Source: Thermoleophilia bacterium
Lineage (GTDB): Bacteria > Actinomycetota > Thermoleophilia > Gaiellales > Gaiellaceae
Assembly (NCBI GenBank): GCA_025934995.1
Contig: JAICWC010000007.1
Span: 1-50,148, forward strand
Direction of reading: 5' to 3'
Length of the DNA stretch: 50,148 nt
Part shown: positions 7,913 through 16,046 of the stretch, one piece after another
Position numbering within the stretch: position 1 is the stretch's first letter
Layout of the letters: every line of letters begins with the position of its first letter
The notes under the pieces: model-generated
Databases searched by the model: none
Told to the model about the DNA's origin: nothing
The model's input: only the letters and a program-made list of their open reading frames with translations
Position numbers and translations under genes: made by a program

Positions 7913-9548
7913 CGGCCTCGCCCCCGACGGCTCCCTCGTCGAGGGCTTCGAGTTCGACGGCGTGACACTTTCGTATGGGGGACTGTCCCCGGTGGATGCC
8001 TCCGTCCGGATCTCGCGGCAGCTGCCCGCGACGGACGATCCGCAGTGGCTCGTGCCCGGTGTCTTCTACGGCGAGAATCGGCCGGAAACGAGCAGCCGTA
8101 CCTACCCGCGCTTCGCGCGCGAGACGAACGTCGAGCGCATGGAGTCGCCGTCGTGGTCGTTCCGCGCAGACCGCTGCGCGACGCCCGCCGTGTTTGCGCG
8201 CGGCGGAGGTTTGATCACATCCGAGCTGTCCCCGCTGGGCCAGTCCGGCGTCGGCTTCGGCTACCGCGACGGCGCGCCGACGATCTGGCTCGACTTTCCG
8301 TATCGCGAGGAGCCGCTCGCCTACGACGGGTCGGACGATCCCGCGCCGCCCGACGTCCGAACGCATCGCTGGCAGCCGGGCGACAGCGTCAGGCTCGAGG
8401 TGCGCGAGACCGACGGCAACTGGCGGGAGCATCTTCGCCCCGCGGCGACGCTGCGGCCCGCGGCGTGGGTCTCGGTCGAGGAGGCGGCCGAGCTCGCCGC
8501 ATACGGGCTGCACCGCTGGCACTACAAGCCGAACCCGTCCCGCCTGATCGAGACGCGCTCGTTCGACGCGCGCGAGGAGCGCGACCACATGCACGTCTCG
8601 TGGGTGAGCGGGGCGCCGTATGCGTACGCGCTGCTCCGCCACGGGCGGCGCGTCGGCAACGACGAGTACGTCGCCGCTGCGACGTACGTGCTCGAGCACA
8701 TCGCCGGCAACCTCGCGCCGGCCGGGATCTTCTGGCCGCAGTGGACGGTCGACCGCGGCTGGACGTGGGGCTGGCACCCGGACCACGACCGCGCGCATTC
8801 CCGCACGCTCGCCGACGCGGCGCTCTACATGTTCCGCGCCGGGTTCGTGGACGCGGCGCGCTCGAATATCGGTGTCGCGCTCCGCGCGCAGCGGGAGGAC
8901 GGCGCACTCCCGGCCGCCTTGCACCTGCAGACGGGCGAACCGGTGTCGTGGGACGGCACCGCCGGCATGTCGTGGATTCCCGCGCTGGTCGCGGCCGGCG
9001 CGCTCGACGCGGCGCGCCGCGCCGGCGCCTACTACGCACAGTTCGACACCTGGAGCGGCGCCCCGGAGGACACCGACCTCGCACCGACCTCCGAGGACGG
9101 CTACGCCGCCGTGACGGCGTTCGTCGCCCTGGAGGACTGGGAGAACGCCCGCCGCGCCGCCGACTGGACGCTGACCTTCCGCTACTCGTACGACGTCGAC
9201 TTCGCGCCCGGCACGACGCTCGGCGACCACGAGTTCAAGTCCCGCGGCGCCGACCAGGCGTCGCCGGCGAACCAGCACCTGCACGATTTCGGGCTCATCT
9301 GCCTGCCCGAGTTCTTCGCGCTCGGCGAGCCGTATCGCACGTCCGTGCTCCAGCACCTCGAGTGCTTCCGCCAGTTCATCGCGCGCTTCGACGGCGACTT
9401 CGGCGCGCAGCGCGGCATGGCGGCCGAGCGCTATCTGCAGACGGACTGCTTCGGCCCGAAGGGGACGGTGCAGCCGCTTTCGCACGCCTGGTGCCTCGGC
9501 GTGCTGCTGCTCGCATGCGAAGAGGTGATCGCATCCTCTGGGGCGTAG
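7899..9548 (+). CDS. Unrecognised (alpha/alpha)-barrel glycosidase-like protein
   Basis: A 549-residue protein that I cannot place in a named family. Residues about 1-190 look like a beta-sandwich (many short strands, aromatic and Asp-rich). About 195-549 are helical repeats with Trp/His/Asp clusters typical of six-hairpin glycosidases: GIFWPQWTVDRGWTWGWHPD near 283-302, TSEDGYAAVTAF near 402, and a conserved-looking NQHLHDFGL near 459. Acidic residues in these loops could be catalytic, but no known signature is matched with certainty. ATG at 7899 overlaps the GH2 gene by 14 bp and the 3' end overlaps the GH1 gene by 34 bp, so it is firmly part of the operon. No signal peptide. A cytoplasmic glycoside hydrolase or lyase is the likeliest role. 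Confidence 0.6.
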   Translation: MLVCNGLAPDGSLVEGFEFDGVTLSYGGLSPVDASVRISRQLPATDDPQWLVPGVFYGENRPETSSRTYPRFARETNVERMESPSWSFRADRCATPAVFARGGGLITSELSPLGQSGVGFGYRDGAPTIWLDFPYREEPLAYDGSDDPAPPDVRTHRWQPGDSVRLEVRETDGNWREHLRPAATLRPAAWVSVEEAAELAAYGLHRWHYKPNPSRLIETRSFDAREERDHMHVSWVSGAPYAYALLRHGRRVGNDEYVAAATYVLEHIAGNLAPAGIFWPQWTVDRGWTWGWHPDHDRAHSRTLADAALYMFRAGFVDAARSNIGVALRAQREDGALPAALHLQTGEPVSWDGTAGMSWIPALVAAGALDAARRAGAYYAQFDTWSGAPEDTDLAPTSEDGYAAVTAFVALEDWENARRAADWTLTFRYSYDVDFAPGTTLGDHEFKSRGADQASPANQHLHDFGLICLPEFFALGEPYRTSVLQHLECFRQFIARFDGDFGAQRGMAAERYLQTDCFGPKGTVQPLSHAWCLGVLLLACEEVIASSGA

Positions 9549-10819
9549 CCACCTCGGCCTTCCAGATCGAGGGCTCGCTCGACGCCGACGGCCGCGGCAA
9601 GTCGATCTGGGACGACTTCCCGAGCGATGCCGGCGAGACGGGCGCGATCGCGTGCGACCACTACCGCCGCTGGCGCGGCGACGTCGACCTGATCGCGGAG
9701 CTCGGTGCGAACGCCTACCGCTTCTCGATCGCGTGGCCGCGGCTGCTTCCGGAAGGCGGCGGACGGGTCGAGCGACGTGGGGTCGACCACTACTCCCGCC
9801 TGATCGACGCGCTGCTCGAGCGCGGCATCGCGCCGGTCGTCACGCTCTTCCACTGGGACCTGCCCGCGACGCTCGACTGGCGCGAGCGCGACACCGCGTA
9901 TCGTTTCGCGGAGTACGCGCAGCTCTGCTTCGACGCGTACAGCGATCGTGTCGACTGGTGGCTGACGATCAACGAGCCGTGGATCGTCGGCCTGCTCGGC
10001 TTCCTCCACGGCCTGCACGCACCCGGGATCAAAGGCGACGTGCGCGCGGAGGTCACGGTCTTCCACCACCTGCTCCTGGCGCACGGCCTCGCGACCGAGA
10101 CGTATCGCGGCGACGGCGACATCGGCATCGCGCTCAACCTCTGCCCGCACTATGCGGCGAGCGACGACCCTGCGGACGTCGAGGCGACGCACGCGAGCGA
10201 CGAGTACGTCAACCGCTGGTTCCTCGATCCCTTGTACGGGCGCGGCTATCCGGAGGGCATGCGCGCGCGCTACGAGGAGATCGTGGGGGAGCTCGACTTC
10301 ATCGAGGACGGCGACCTGCGGACGATCGCCGCGCCGACGGGCTACCTCGGGATCAACTACTACGCGCCGCGCGTCATGCAGGCGGTGCCCGGAGACGCGC
10401 CGTGGCCGTGGCGGGTCATCGTCCCGGGGGAATGGCCGACGACAGCCGGGTTCACGGGCGGCATCGTCTCGACGGAGGCCGGCACGCCGATCTTCCCGCG
10501 CGGCCTCACCGACCTCCTGGTGCGCGCGCATCGCGACTACGGCGCGCGCGTGATGGTCACGGAGAACGGCGCCGTCTATCCCGAGCCGCTCCACGACCGG
10601 CGGCGCATCGAGTTCCTGCGTGACCACGTCGACGCGGTGCGTGACGCGGTCGGGCAGGGCGTCGACGTCCTCGGCTACTGCCACTGGTCGCTCATGGACA
10701 ACTTCGAGTGGAAGCTCGGCTACGCGCAGCGCTTCGGTCTCGTGCACGTCGACTACGACACGCAGGAGCGCACGATCAAGGACAGCGGGCGCTACTACAA
10801 GGAGCTCATCGCCGGGTGA
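9515..10819 (+). CDS. GH1 beta-glycosidase (beta-glucosidase family)
   Basis: A 434-residue GH1 enzyme that begins almost directly with the family start motif (LWGVATSAFQIEG). The acid/base motif TINEP holds Glu about 154 and the nucleophile motif VTENG holds Glu about 350. The conserved aglycone/glycone region CHWSLMDNFEWKLGYAQRFGL is near the C-terminus, and length matches the family (about 450). ATG at 9515 is the only sensible start and lies inside the previous gene (34-bp overlap), which implies translational coupling. No signal peptide, so cytoplasmic. GH1 enzymes hydrolyse beta-glucosides, beta-galactosides or beta-mannosides; the actual sugar cannot be read from the motifs. Confidence 0.93.
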   Translation: MRRGDRILWGVATSAFQIEGSLDADGRGKSIWDDFPSDAGETGAIACDHYRRWRGDVDLIAELGANAYRFSIAWPRLLPEGGGRVERRGVDHYSRLIDALLERGIAPVVTLFHWDLPATLDWRERDTAYRFAEYAQLCFDAYSDRVDWWLTINEPWIVGLLGFLHGLHAPGIKGDVRAEVTVFHHLLLAHGLATETYRGDGDIGIALNLCPHYAASDDPADVEATHASDEYVNRWFLDPLYGRGYPEGMRARYEEIVGELDFIEDGDLRTIAAPTGYLGINYYAPRVMQAVPGDAPWPWRVIVPGEWPTTAGFTGGIVSTEAGTPIFPRGLTDLLVRAHRDYGARVMVTENGAVYPEPLHDRRRIEFLRDHVDAVRDAVGQGVDVLGYCHWSLMDNFEWKLGYAQRFGLVHVDYDTQERTIKDSGRYYKELIAG

Positions 10820-12201
10820 ACATCCTCGTCGTCATGGCCGACCAGCTCGTCCCGTTCCTGACGAGTCCGTACGCCGACGCAGTCGCCCGCACGCCGAACA
10901 TGCAGCGCCTCGCCGATGAAGGCGTCCGCTACGACGCCGCGTACACGCCGTATCCACTCTGCTCGCCCGCGCGAGCGTCGTTCATGACGGGCGACTTCGC
11001 GTCGCGGCACGGCTGCTACGACAACGCGTCGATCCTCCCGGCGGACGTTCCGACGATCGCACACTCCCTGACGCTCGCCGGCTACGACACGGTGTTGAGC
11101 GGAAAGATGCACTTCGTCGGCCCGGACCAGCTGCACGGCTTCGCGAAGCGGCTCACGACAGACGTGTATCCGGCGGCGATGGACTGGGTGCCGACGCAGG
11201 ATGCGGAAGGCCGGTTCGTCCGCGGTGGGCACGCGCGCAGCTACGTCCCGCCGCGCGTCGGCGTCGTCGAGTGGTCGAAGTTCCTCGCCTACGACGAGGA
11301 GACGCATTTCCGTGCACTCGAGTATCTGCGCGGCGGTTCGATGGAGCCGTTCTTCCTCGTCGTCTCCTATCACCATCCCCACGATCCGTTCCAGGTGACG
11401 CAGGAGCTCTGGGATCGCTACGACGGCGTCGACATCCCTCTGCCGGAGACGCCCGCGGAGGTGCCGTACTCGGCGATGGACATCTGGGCCAACGAGGCAC
11501 ACGAGACCGAGGCGGTCGACCTGCGCGACCCGGAGAACCTCCGCGCCCTCCGCCGCGCCTACTACGCGCTCGTCTCGTACATCGACGACAAGCTCGGGGA
11601 ACTGCTCGCCGCGGCGCCGGACGACACGCTCGTCGTCTTCACGAGCGACCACGGCGACATGCTCGCGGAGCGCGCAATGGTGCAGAAGCGCTGCTTCTAC
11701 GAGTGGAGCGTCCGCATCCCGCTGCTCCTCAGGCACCCGGGCGGGCGCGACGCCGGCTCGGTCGTCACCGAGCCCGTCTCGCTCCTCGACCTCGCACCGT
11801 CGCTGCTCGAGCTCGCCGGTGCCGGTGACCGGCTGCCGATGGACGGCGGCAGCCTGTTCGAGCCGAGCGGCACGGTCTTCTCCGAGTACCACGTCGAGAA
11901 AGTGCGCGCGCCGTGCTTCATGGTGCGCCGGGGGAGGTGGAAGTACATCTATGTCCACGGGCACGACGAGCAGCTCTTCGATCTGGAGGCGGATCCGGGC
12001 GAGTGGACCAACCTCGCCGGCGAGGTCGACACGAAGGAGCTGCGCGCGGCGATCCTCGAGCGCTTCGACCCCGACGCGATCGCGAGGGCCGGCGCGGCGA
12101 GCGTGGCGCGGCGCGAGCTGATCGCGCGTGCGATGGCGCTGACCCCGACACGCTGGGACTACTCGCCGGTCTTCGACGCGACGAAGCAGTACGTTCGATG
12201 A
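10816..12201 (+). CDS. Type I sulfatase, choline-sulfatase-like
   Basis: A 461-residue sulfatase. The motif LCSPARASFMTG carries the cysteine (C49) that is converted to formylglycine in type I sulfatases (CxPxR). The metal-binding N-terminus is NILVVMADQ, and FTSDHGDM near residue 275 supplies further calcium ligands. The C-terminal tail (RWDYSPVFDATKQYVR) strongly resembles the end of choline sulfatases. GTG at 10816 overlaps the GH1 stop by 4 bp. No signal peptide. Choline-O-sulfate is one possible substrate, but the position among glycosidases argues for a sulfated sugar. A formylglycine-generating or anaerobic maturase gene is not in the window. Confidence 0.88.
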   Translation: MNILVVMADQLVPFLTSPYADAVARTPNMQRLADEGVRYDAAYTPYPLCSPARASFMTGDFASRHGCYDNASILPADVPTIAHSLTLAGYDTVLSGKMHFVGPDQLHGFAKRLTTDVYPAAMDWVPTQDAEGRFVRGGHARSYVPPRVGVVEWSKFLAYDEETHFRALEYLRGGSMEPFFLVVSYHHPHDPFQVTQELWDRYDGVDIPLPETPAEVPYSAMDIWANEAHETEAVDLRDPENLRALRRAYYALVSYIDDKLGELLAAAPDDTLVVFTSDHGDMLAERAMVQKRCFYEWSVRIPLLLRHPGGRDAGSVVTEPVSLLDLAPSLLELAGAGDRLPMDGGSLFEPSGTVFSEYHVEKVRAPCFMVRRGRWKYIYVHGHDEQLFDLEADPGEWTNLAGEVDTKELRAAILERFDPDAIARAGAASVARRELIARAMALTPTRWDYSPVFDATKQYVR

Positions 12202-12968
12202 TCGAGCGGGCGAACGGCACGTACGCGATGGTCGCCATGGACCAGCGCGAGTCGCTGCGCACGATGTTCCGCGAGCAGGGGCACGACGACTCAGAGGAGC
12301 GCGTCCGGCGCTTCAAGACGGCGGTCGCACGCGAGCTCGCGCCGTACGCCTCCGGCTTCCTGATCGAACCGGCCTTCCTCGCCGACGTCCGTCCGCTCGT
12401 CCCGCGCGGGCTGATCATGGCGGTCGATCTCCTGCAGCAGGAGCGTGGCGGCATCGTCGAGGACACGCGACTGGACGAGATCGACGAGCTTCCGGACGGC
12501 GTCGTCGCGCTGAAGTTGCTCGTGATCTGGCGCGACGACGATCGGCGACGTGAGCGGATCGAGATGTGCGAGCGCTTCGTCGCGCTCGCGCAGCGCCACG
12601 ACGTGCTGTCCGTGCTCGAGCCGGTCGTGCGCGAGGACCACCAGATCCTCGCCGCGGCGCGCGAGCTCGGCGCGACCCGGCCGTCGCTCTACAAGGCACA
12701 GGCGCCGCGGAAAGGAGACGTCGTCGAACGCTGCCGCGAGATCACCGACGCACTGCCGGTGCCGTGGGTCGTGCTGTCGCAGGGCGTCCCGCGCGACGAG
12801 TTCCCGCAGGCGGTGGAGGACGCATGCAAGGGCGGCGCACGCGGGTTCCTCGCCGGTCGTGCGCTCTGGACGAACACGCTGGCCGCCGACGATCCCACCG
12901 AGCTGTTGCGCACGCAATCCGTGCCGCGGTTGCAGCAACTGACCGAGATCGTGGACCGCTACGCATGA
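12198..12968 (+). CDS. Class I aldolase of the LacD / YihT (sulfofructose-phosphate aldolase) family
   Basis: A 256-residue (beta/alpha)8 class I aldolase. It keeps landmarks I recall from E. coli YihT: AMVAMDQRESLRTMF near the N-terminus, ALKLLVIWR near 104-112, SVLEPVV near 138, the Schiff-base lysine segment SLYKAQAP (Lys166), PWVVLSQGV near 189, GGARGFLAGRALW near 212-224, and a VPRLQQLTEIVD tail. It is shorter than YihT (about 290), mainly before residue 100. YihT cleaves 6-deoxy-6-sulfofructose-1-phosphate; LacD cleaves tagatose-1,6-bisphosphate. Here it follows a sulfatase and shares an operon with a ROK kinase and SIS isomerase, so it probably cleaves the phosphorylated ketose from this pathway. 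The substrate is inferred. ATG at 12198 overlaps the sulfatase stop by 4 bp. Confidence 0.82.
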   Translation: MIERANGTYAMVAMDQRESLRTMFREQGHDDSEERVRRFKTAVARELAPYASGFLIEPAFLADVRPLVPRGLIMAVDLLQQERGGIVEDTRLDEIDELPDGVVALKLLVIWRDDDRRRERIEMCERFVALAQRHDVLSVLEPVVREDHQILAAARELGATRPSLYKAQAPRKGDVVERCREITDALPVPWVVLSQGVPRDEFPQAVEDACKGGARGFLAGRALWTNTLAADDPTELLRTQSVPRLQQLTEIVDRYA

Positions 12969-13987
12969 ACATGCGCGGTGTCATCGAGGGGTTCTACGGC
13001 GCGCCGTGGTCGCACGAGGAGCGGCTCGACCTGATCCGGTTCTGTGCGCAGCACGACCTGAACACCTGGGTGCACGCGCCGAAGGACGACCCGTACCACC
13101 GGGCGAAGTGGCGCGATCCCTACCCGGAGGACGAGCTCGCGCGGATCGGAGAGCTCGTTTCGGAGTGCAACCGCGGCGGCGTCGACTTCGCCTACGCGAT
13201 CGCTCCCGGCCTCGACCTCTGCTACTCGCACGAGTCGGAGTGGGAGAAGCTCGTCGCGAAGATCGAGCAGGTCCGCAGCGTCGGCGTCGTTCATTTCCAG
13301 TTGCTGTGGGACGACGTCGAGCACAAGCTGCACTGCCCTGAGGACGAGGAGCTCTACGGGCAGGAGGAGCGGCCGACCGGTGCGGCGCAGGCGCCGTTCA
13401 GCAACCGGTTCGCGCGCGAGATCGAGCAGCCCGGCCCGCTCGTCGTCTGCCCGATGGCGTACGCGCAGACAGGTGACGGGCCGTACCGGCGCTGCTTCGC
13501 GCCGCGCCTCGACCCGGGCATCGTCCTCTATTGGACCGGGCCGGAGGTCGTCTCGCTCGCGATCCACAAGGACGAGCTCGACATGAGCGTCCATCGGTAC
13601 GCGGACCACGAGCACCTGCTCTGGGACAACTTCCCGGTCAACGACTGGGCGCCGGAGATCCTGCATCTCGGCCCGCTGCGCGGACGCGATCCGAACCTCG
13701 CGAAGGGCAGGCTGCGCGGGATCATCGCCAACGCGATGGTGCAGTGCGTGCCCTCGAAGCTCGCACTCGCGACCGTCGCCGACTGGGCGCGCGATCCGTT
13801 CGCGTACGACCCGCTCGCCTCGTACGAGCGCGCGCTCCGGGAGCACGGCGCGGAAGTGCTCGACGCGCTCGGCGAGCCGGCCCCCGGCGTCGACCCGCCG
13901 GACGATCTCGCGGCGCTGTGCGAGATCCTCAAGCTCGGCGTCACCGCGTCCGTGGGCGCCGCGCTGCTGCGGCCGTTCGTCTCGTGA
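12965..13987 (+). CDS. GH84-type beta-N-acetylglucosaminidase (catalytic domain only)
   Basis: A 340-residue protein that opens with the hallmark of GH84 / NAGidase catalytic domains: RGVIEGFYGAPWSHEERLD, then WVHAPKDDPYHRAKWRDPY. The adjacent catalytic aspartates are in LLWDDVEHKL (D116, D117), used in substrate-assisted hydrolysis of beta-GlcNAc. DNFPVNDW near 221 is also typical. Secreted GH84 enzymes carry extra N- and C-terminal domains and a signal peptide; this protein has none and should be cytoplasmic. ATG at 12965 overlaps the aldolase stop by 4 bp. With the alpha- and beta-mannosidases it would complete removal of the sugars found in an N-glycan core. Confidence 0.92.
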   Translation: MNMRGVIEGFYGAPWSHEERLDLIRFCAQHDLNTWVHAPKDDPYHRAKWRDPYPEDELARIGELVSECNRGGVDFAYAIAPGLDLCYSHESEWEKLVAKIEQVRSVGVVHFQLLWDDVEHKLHCPEDEELYGQEERPTGAAQAPFSNRFAREIEQPGPLVVCPMAYAQTGDGPYRRCFAPRLDPGIVLYWTGPEVVSLAIHKDELDMSVHRYADHEHLLWDNFPVNDWAPEILHLGPLRGRDPNLAKGRLRGIIANAMVQCVPSKLALATVADWARDPFAYDPLASYERALREHGAEVLDALGEPAPGVDPPDDLAALCEILKLGVTASVGAALLRPFVS

Positions 13988-15273
13988 CGGACGTCGCGGT
14001 CTTTCGCGCGACCGGCGCAGGTGTCGCCGCCGCGGTCGCCGCACACGAGGCCGGTGCGAGGGTTGCGCTCGTCGAGCCGACCGATCGCATCGGCGGCATG
14101 GTCAGCGGGGGTCTCTCGTGGACGGACGTCGGCGACGAGCGTGTGCTGCGCGGTTTCGCGCGCCGCTTCTACGACGTGGCGACGTACTTCCCGGAGCCGC
14201 ACGTCGCCGAGGAGATCCTGACGAGCATGCTCGACGGCATCGACGCCGTCCACGCGCTACCGGATGCGGCGGTGTACGTCGACGCGTCGTACGAAGGCGA
14301 TCTGCTCGCCGCGCGCGGAGTCCCGTACGCCGTCGGCCGCGAGTCGTGCGACCTGTACGGCGAGCGGTGGGCGGGACGGCAGCCCGCCTACCGGCCGTCG
14401 AAGCACAACTTCGACGTGCTCCTCTCGCCGTTCCGCGAGGACGGCTCGCTGCTGCCGCACGTCGTCGACGATCCCGAGGAGCGGCTCGGTGAGGGCGACG
14501 GCGCGCTGATGGCGTACGGCTTTCGCGTCTGCCTGACCCACCACGACCCGATCCCGTTCGACGAGCCCGACGGCTACGACCCGGCGGAGTTCGAGCTGCT
14601 CGACCGCTATCGCGCTGCGCGGCCCGACGCACCGCTCATGGGGCTCGTCCGCGACCTGGTCCCGAACGGGAAATGCGACGTCAACTCGATCGGCCCGTTC
14701 TCGCTCAACGTTCTCGACGGCTCGAATCGCGACTATCTCGACGGGGATCGCGAGGGTGTTCGCGCGCACCACCTCGAGTACACGAAGCGGTTTCTCTTTC
14801 ACGTGTCGCCGCCCGGATGGGGCCTTGCCCCGGACGAGGGCTGGCCGCACCAGCTCTACGTGCGCGAGGGCCGCCGCATGCAGGGTGCGTACGTCCTGAC
14901 CGAGCACGATCTGCTGGAAGCGCGGCCGCACGAGGACGTCGTCGCGTTCGGCTCGTACAACATCGACATCCGCGAGGTCGTCCGGACGTGGCGGCTTCTG
15001 CCGGAGTTCACGCCGCTGCCGGCGGTCTTCAACGAGGGCTACCTCTCCGTCCCGGTGCCGCCGTACCCGATCCCGTACCGCTGCTTGACGCCGAACCGCG
15101 AGGACGCGACCGACCTGCTCGTTCCGGTCGCGCTCTCGGCGTCGCACGTCGCCTATTCCTCCGTCCGCATGGAGCCGACGTGGATGATGCTCGGTGAGGC
15201 TGCGGGCGCCGCGGCGGCGCAGGCGGCTCGCCGTTGCATTGCCGTGCAAGACGTCGACCTGGAGGCTCTGTGA
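13984..15273 (+). CDS. FAD-dependent oxidoreductase (FAD_oxidored family), compact variant
   Basis: A 429-residue protein with an N-terminal dinucleotide fold. Its start VAVFRATGAGVAAAVAAHEAG and LVEPTDRIGGMVSGGLSWTD match FAD_oxidored proteins often found in carbohydrate gene clusters. VYVDASYEGDLLAARGVPYAVGRES and the C-terminal SVRMEPTWMMLGEAAGAAAA are also typical. Two things are odd. The expected first glycine of the GxGxxG loop is replaced (FRATGAG instead of the usual YGGTPAG). The stretch between EEILTSML and VYVDASYEGD is only about 17 residues, where relatives usually carry several extra strands. GTG at 13984 overlaps the GH84-type gene by 4 bp. Substrate unknown; oxidation of a sugar is likely from context. 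Confidence 0.8.
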   Translation: MTDVAVFRATGAGVAAAVAAHEAGARVALVEPTDRIGGMVSGGLSWTDVGDERVLRGFARRFYDVATYFPEPHVAEEILTSMLDGIDAVHALPDAAVYVDASYEGDLLAARGVPYAVGRESCDLYGERWAGRQPAYRPSKHNFDVLLSPFREDGSLLPHVVDDPEERLGEGDGALMAYGFRVCLTHHDPIPFDEPDGYDPAEFELLDRYRAARPDAPLMGLVRDLVPNGKCDVNSIGPFSLNVLDGSNRDYLDGDREGVRAHHLEYTKRFLFHVSPPGWGLAPDEGWPHQLYVREGRRMQGAYVLTEHDLLEARPHEDVVAFGSYNIDIREVVRTWRLLPEFTPLPAVFNEGYLSVPVPPYPIPYRCLTPNREDATDLLVPVALSASHVAYSSVRMEPTWMMLGEAAGAAAAQAARRCIAVQDVDLEAL

Positions 15274-16046
15274 TCAGCTTCACGACCGCGAACTTCGTCG
15301 CCCGCGAGGTCGGCTACGCGATGCACGGCTGGGGCCACGGCGACCGCGCGACGAACGAGGCGTTCGCGCCGCTCGCGACGTACGCCGAGAAGCTCGACGA
15401 GCTGCTCGGCGACGTCGCGGCCCTCGGCTTCGGGGCCGTCGATCTCTGGGGTGCGCACCTCGGCGCCGACTGGGCGACGGACGAGCACGTCGAGATCGCA
15501 GTCGACACGCTGCGACGACACGGGCTCACGGTGACGACGTATGCGACCTGGGTCGGGCCGTCGAACATCGACCGCGCGTGCGAGCTGACGGTCGCGCTCG
15601 GCGCGTCGATCATCGGCGCCGGGTTTTCCGGCGACCCGCAGCAGCTGGCGCCGGCACTCGCACGCCACGGCGTGCGCCTGGGCGTCGAGAACCATCCGGA
15701 GAAGACACCGGCCGAGGTGCTCGCCAAGATCGCCGCCGGCGGTGAGATGTTCGGCGCGACCGTCGACACCGGCTGGTGGGGGACACAGGGTTATGACGCG
15801 GCACGCGCGATCGAGGAGCTCGGAGACCACGTGCTGCACGTTCACCTGAAGGACGTGCTCGCGTTCGACGAGCCGCACGAGACGTGCCGCTGGGGCGAGG
15901 GCATGGTGCCGATCGAGGAGTGCGTCCGGGCGCTGCAGGGCCTGGGCTACACGGGAGCTGTGACGGTGGAGCACGAGCCGGAGACGTTCGACCCGACGGA
16001 GGACGTCCGCGCGATGCGCGAGCAGCTCGAAGGATGGCTCGCATGA
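15270..16046 (+). CDS. Sugar phosphate isomerase/epimerase-like TIM-barrel protein
   Basis: A 258-residue xylose-isomerase-like (AP endonuclease 2 fold) TIM barrel. Likely metal ligands are spread at strand ends: GVENHPE (E140), ATVDTGWWG (D166), HVHLKD (H192) and VEHEPE (E234/E236). Family members isomerise, epimerise or dehydrate sugars and keto-sugars. GTG at 15270 overlaps the FAD oxidoreductase by 4 bp, and its own stop overlaps the next gene by 4 bp. Pairing with a Gfo/Idh/MocA dehydrogenase is common in inositol and 3-keto-glycoside pathways, so an action on an oxidised sugar is plausible. The reaction cannot be fixed from sequence alone. Confidence 0.86.
   Translation: MISFTTANFVAREVGYAMHGWGHGDRATNEAFAPLATYAEKLDELLGDVAALGFGAVDLWGAHLGADWATDEHVEIAVDTLRRHGLTVTTYATWVGPSNIDRACELTVALGASIIGAGFSGDPQQLAPALARHGVRLGVENHPEKTPAEVLAKIAAGGEMFGATVDTGWWGTQGYDAARAIEELGDHVLHVHLKDVLAFDEPHETCRWGEGMVPIEECVRALQGLGYTGAVTVEHEPETFDPTEDVRAMREQLEGWLA

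Noticed and set aside
7899-9548. 549-residue protein as a sulfoquinovose isomerase (AGE family), to complete a sulfo-EMP pathway
   Set aside because: It has an extra N-terminal beta-domain and lacks recognisable AGE catalytic histidine motifs, so the helical barrel alone is not enough.
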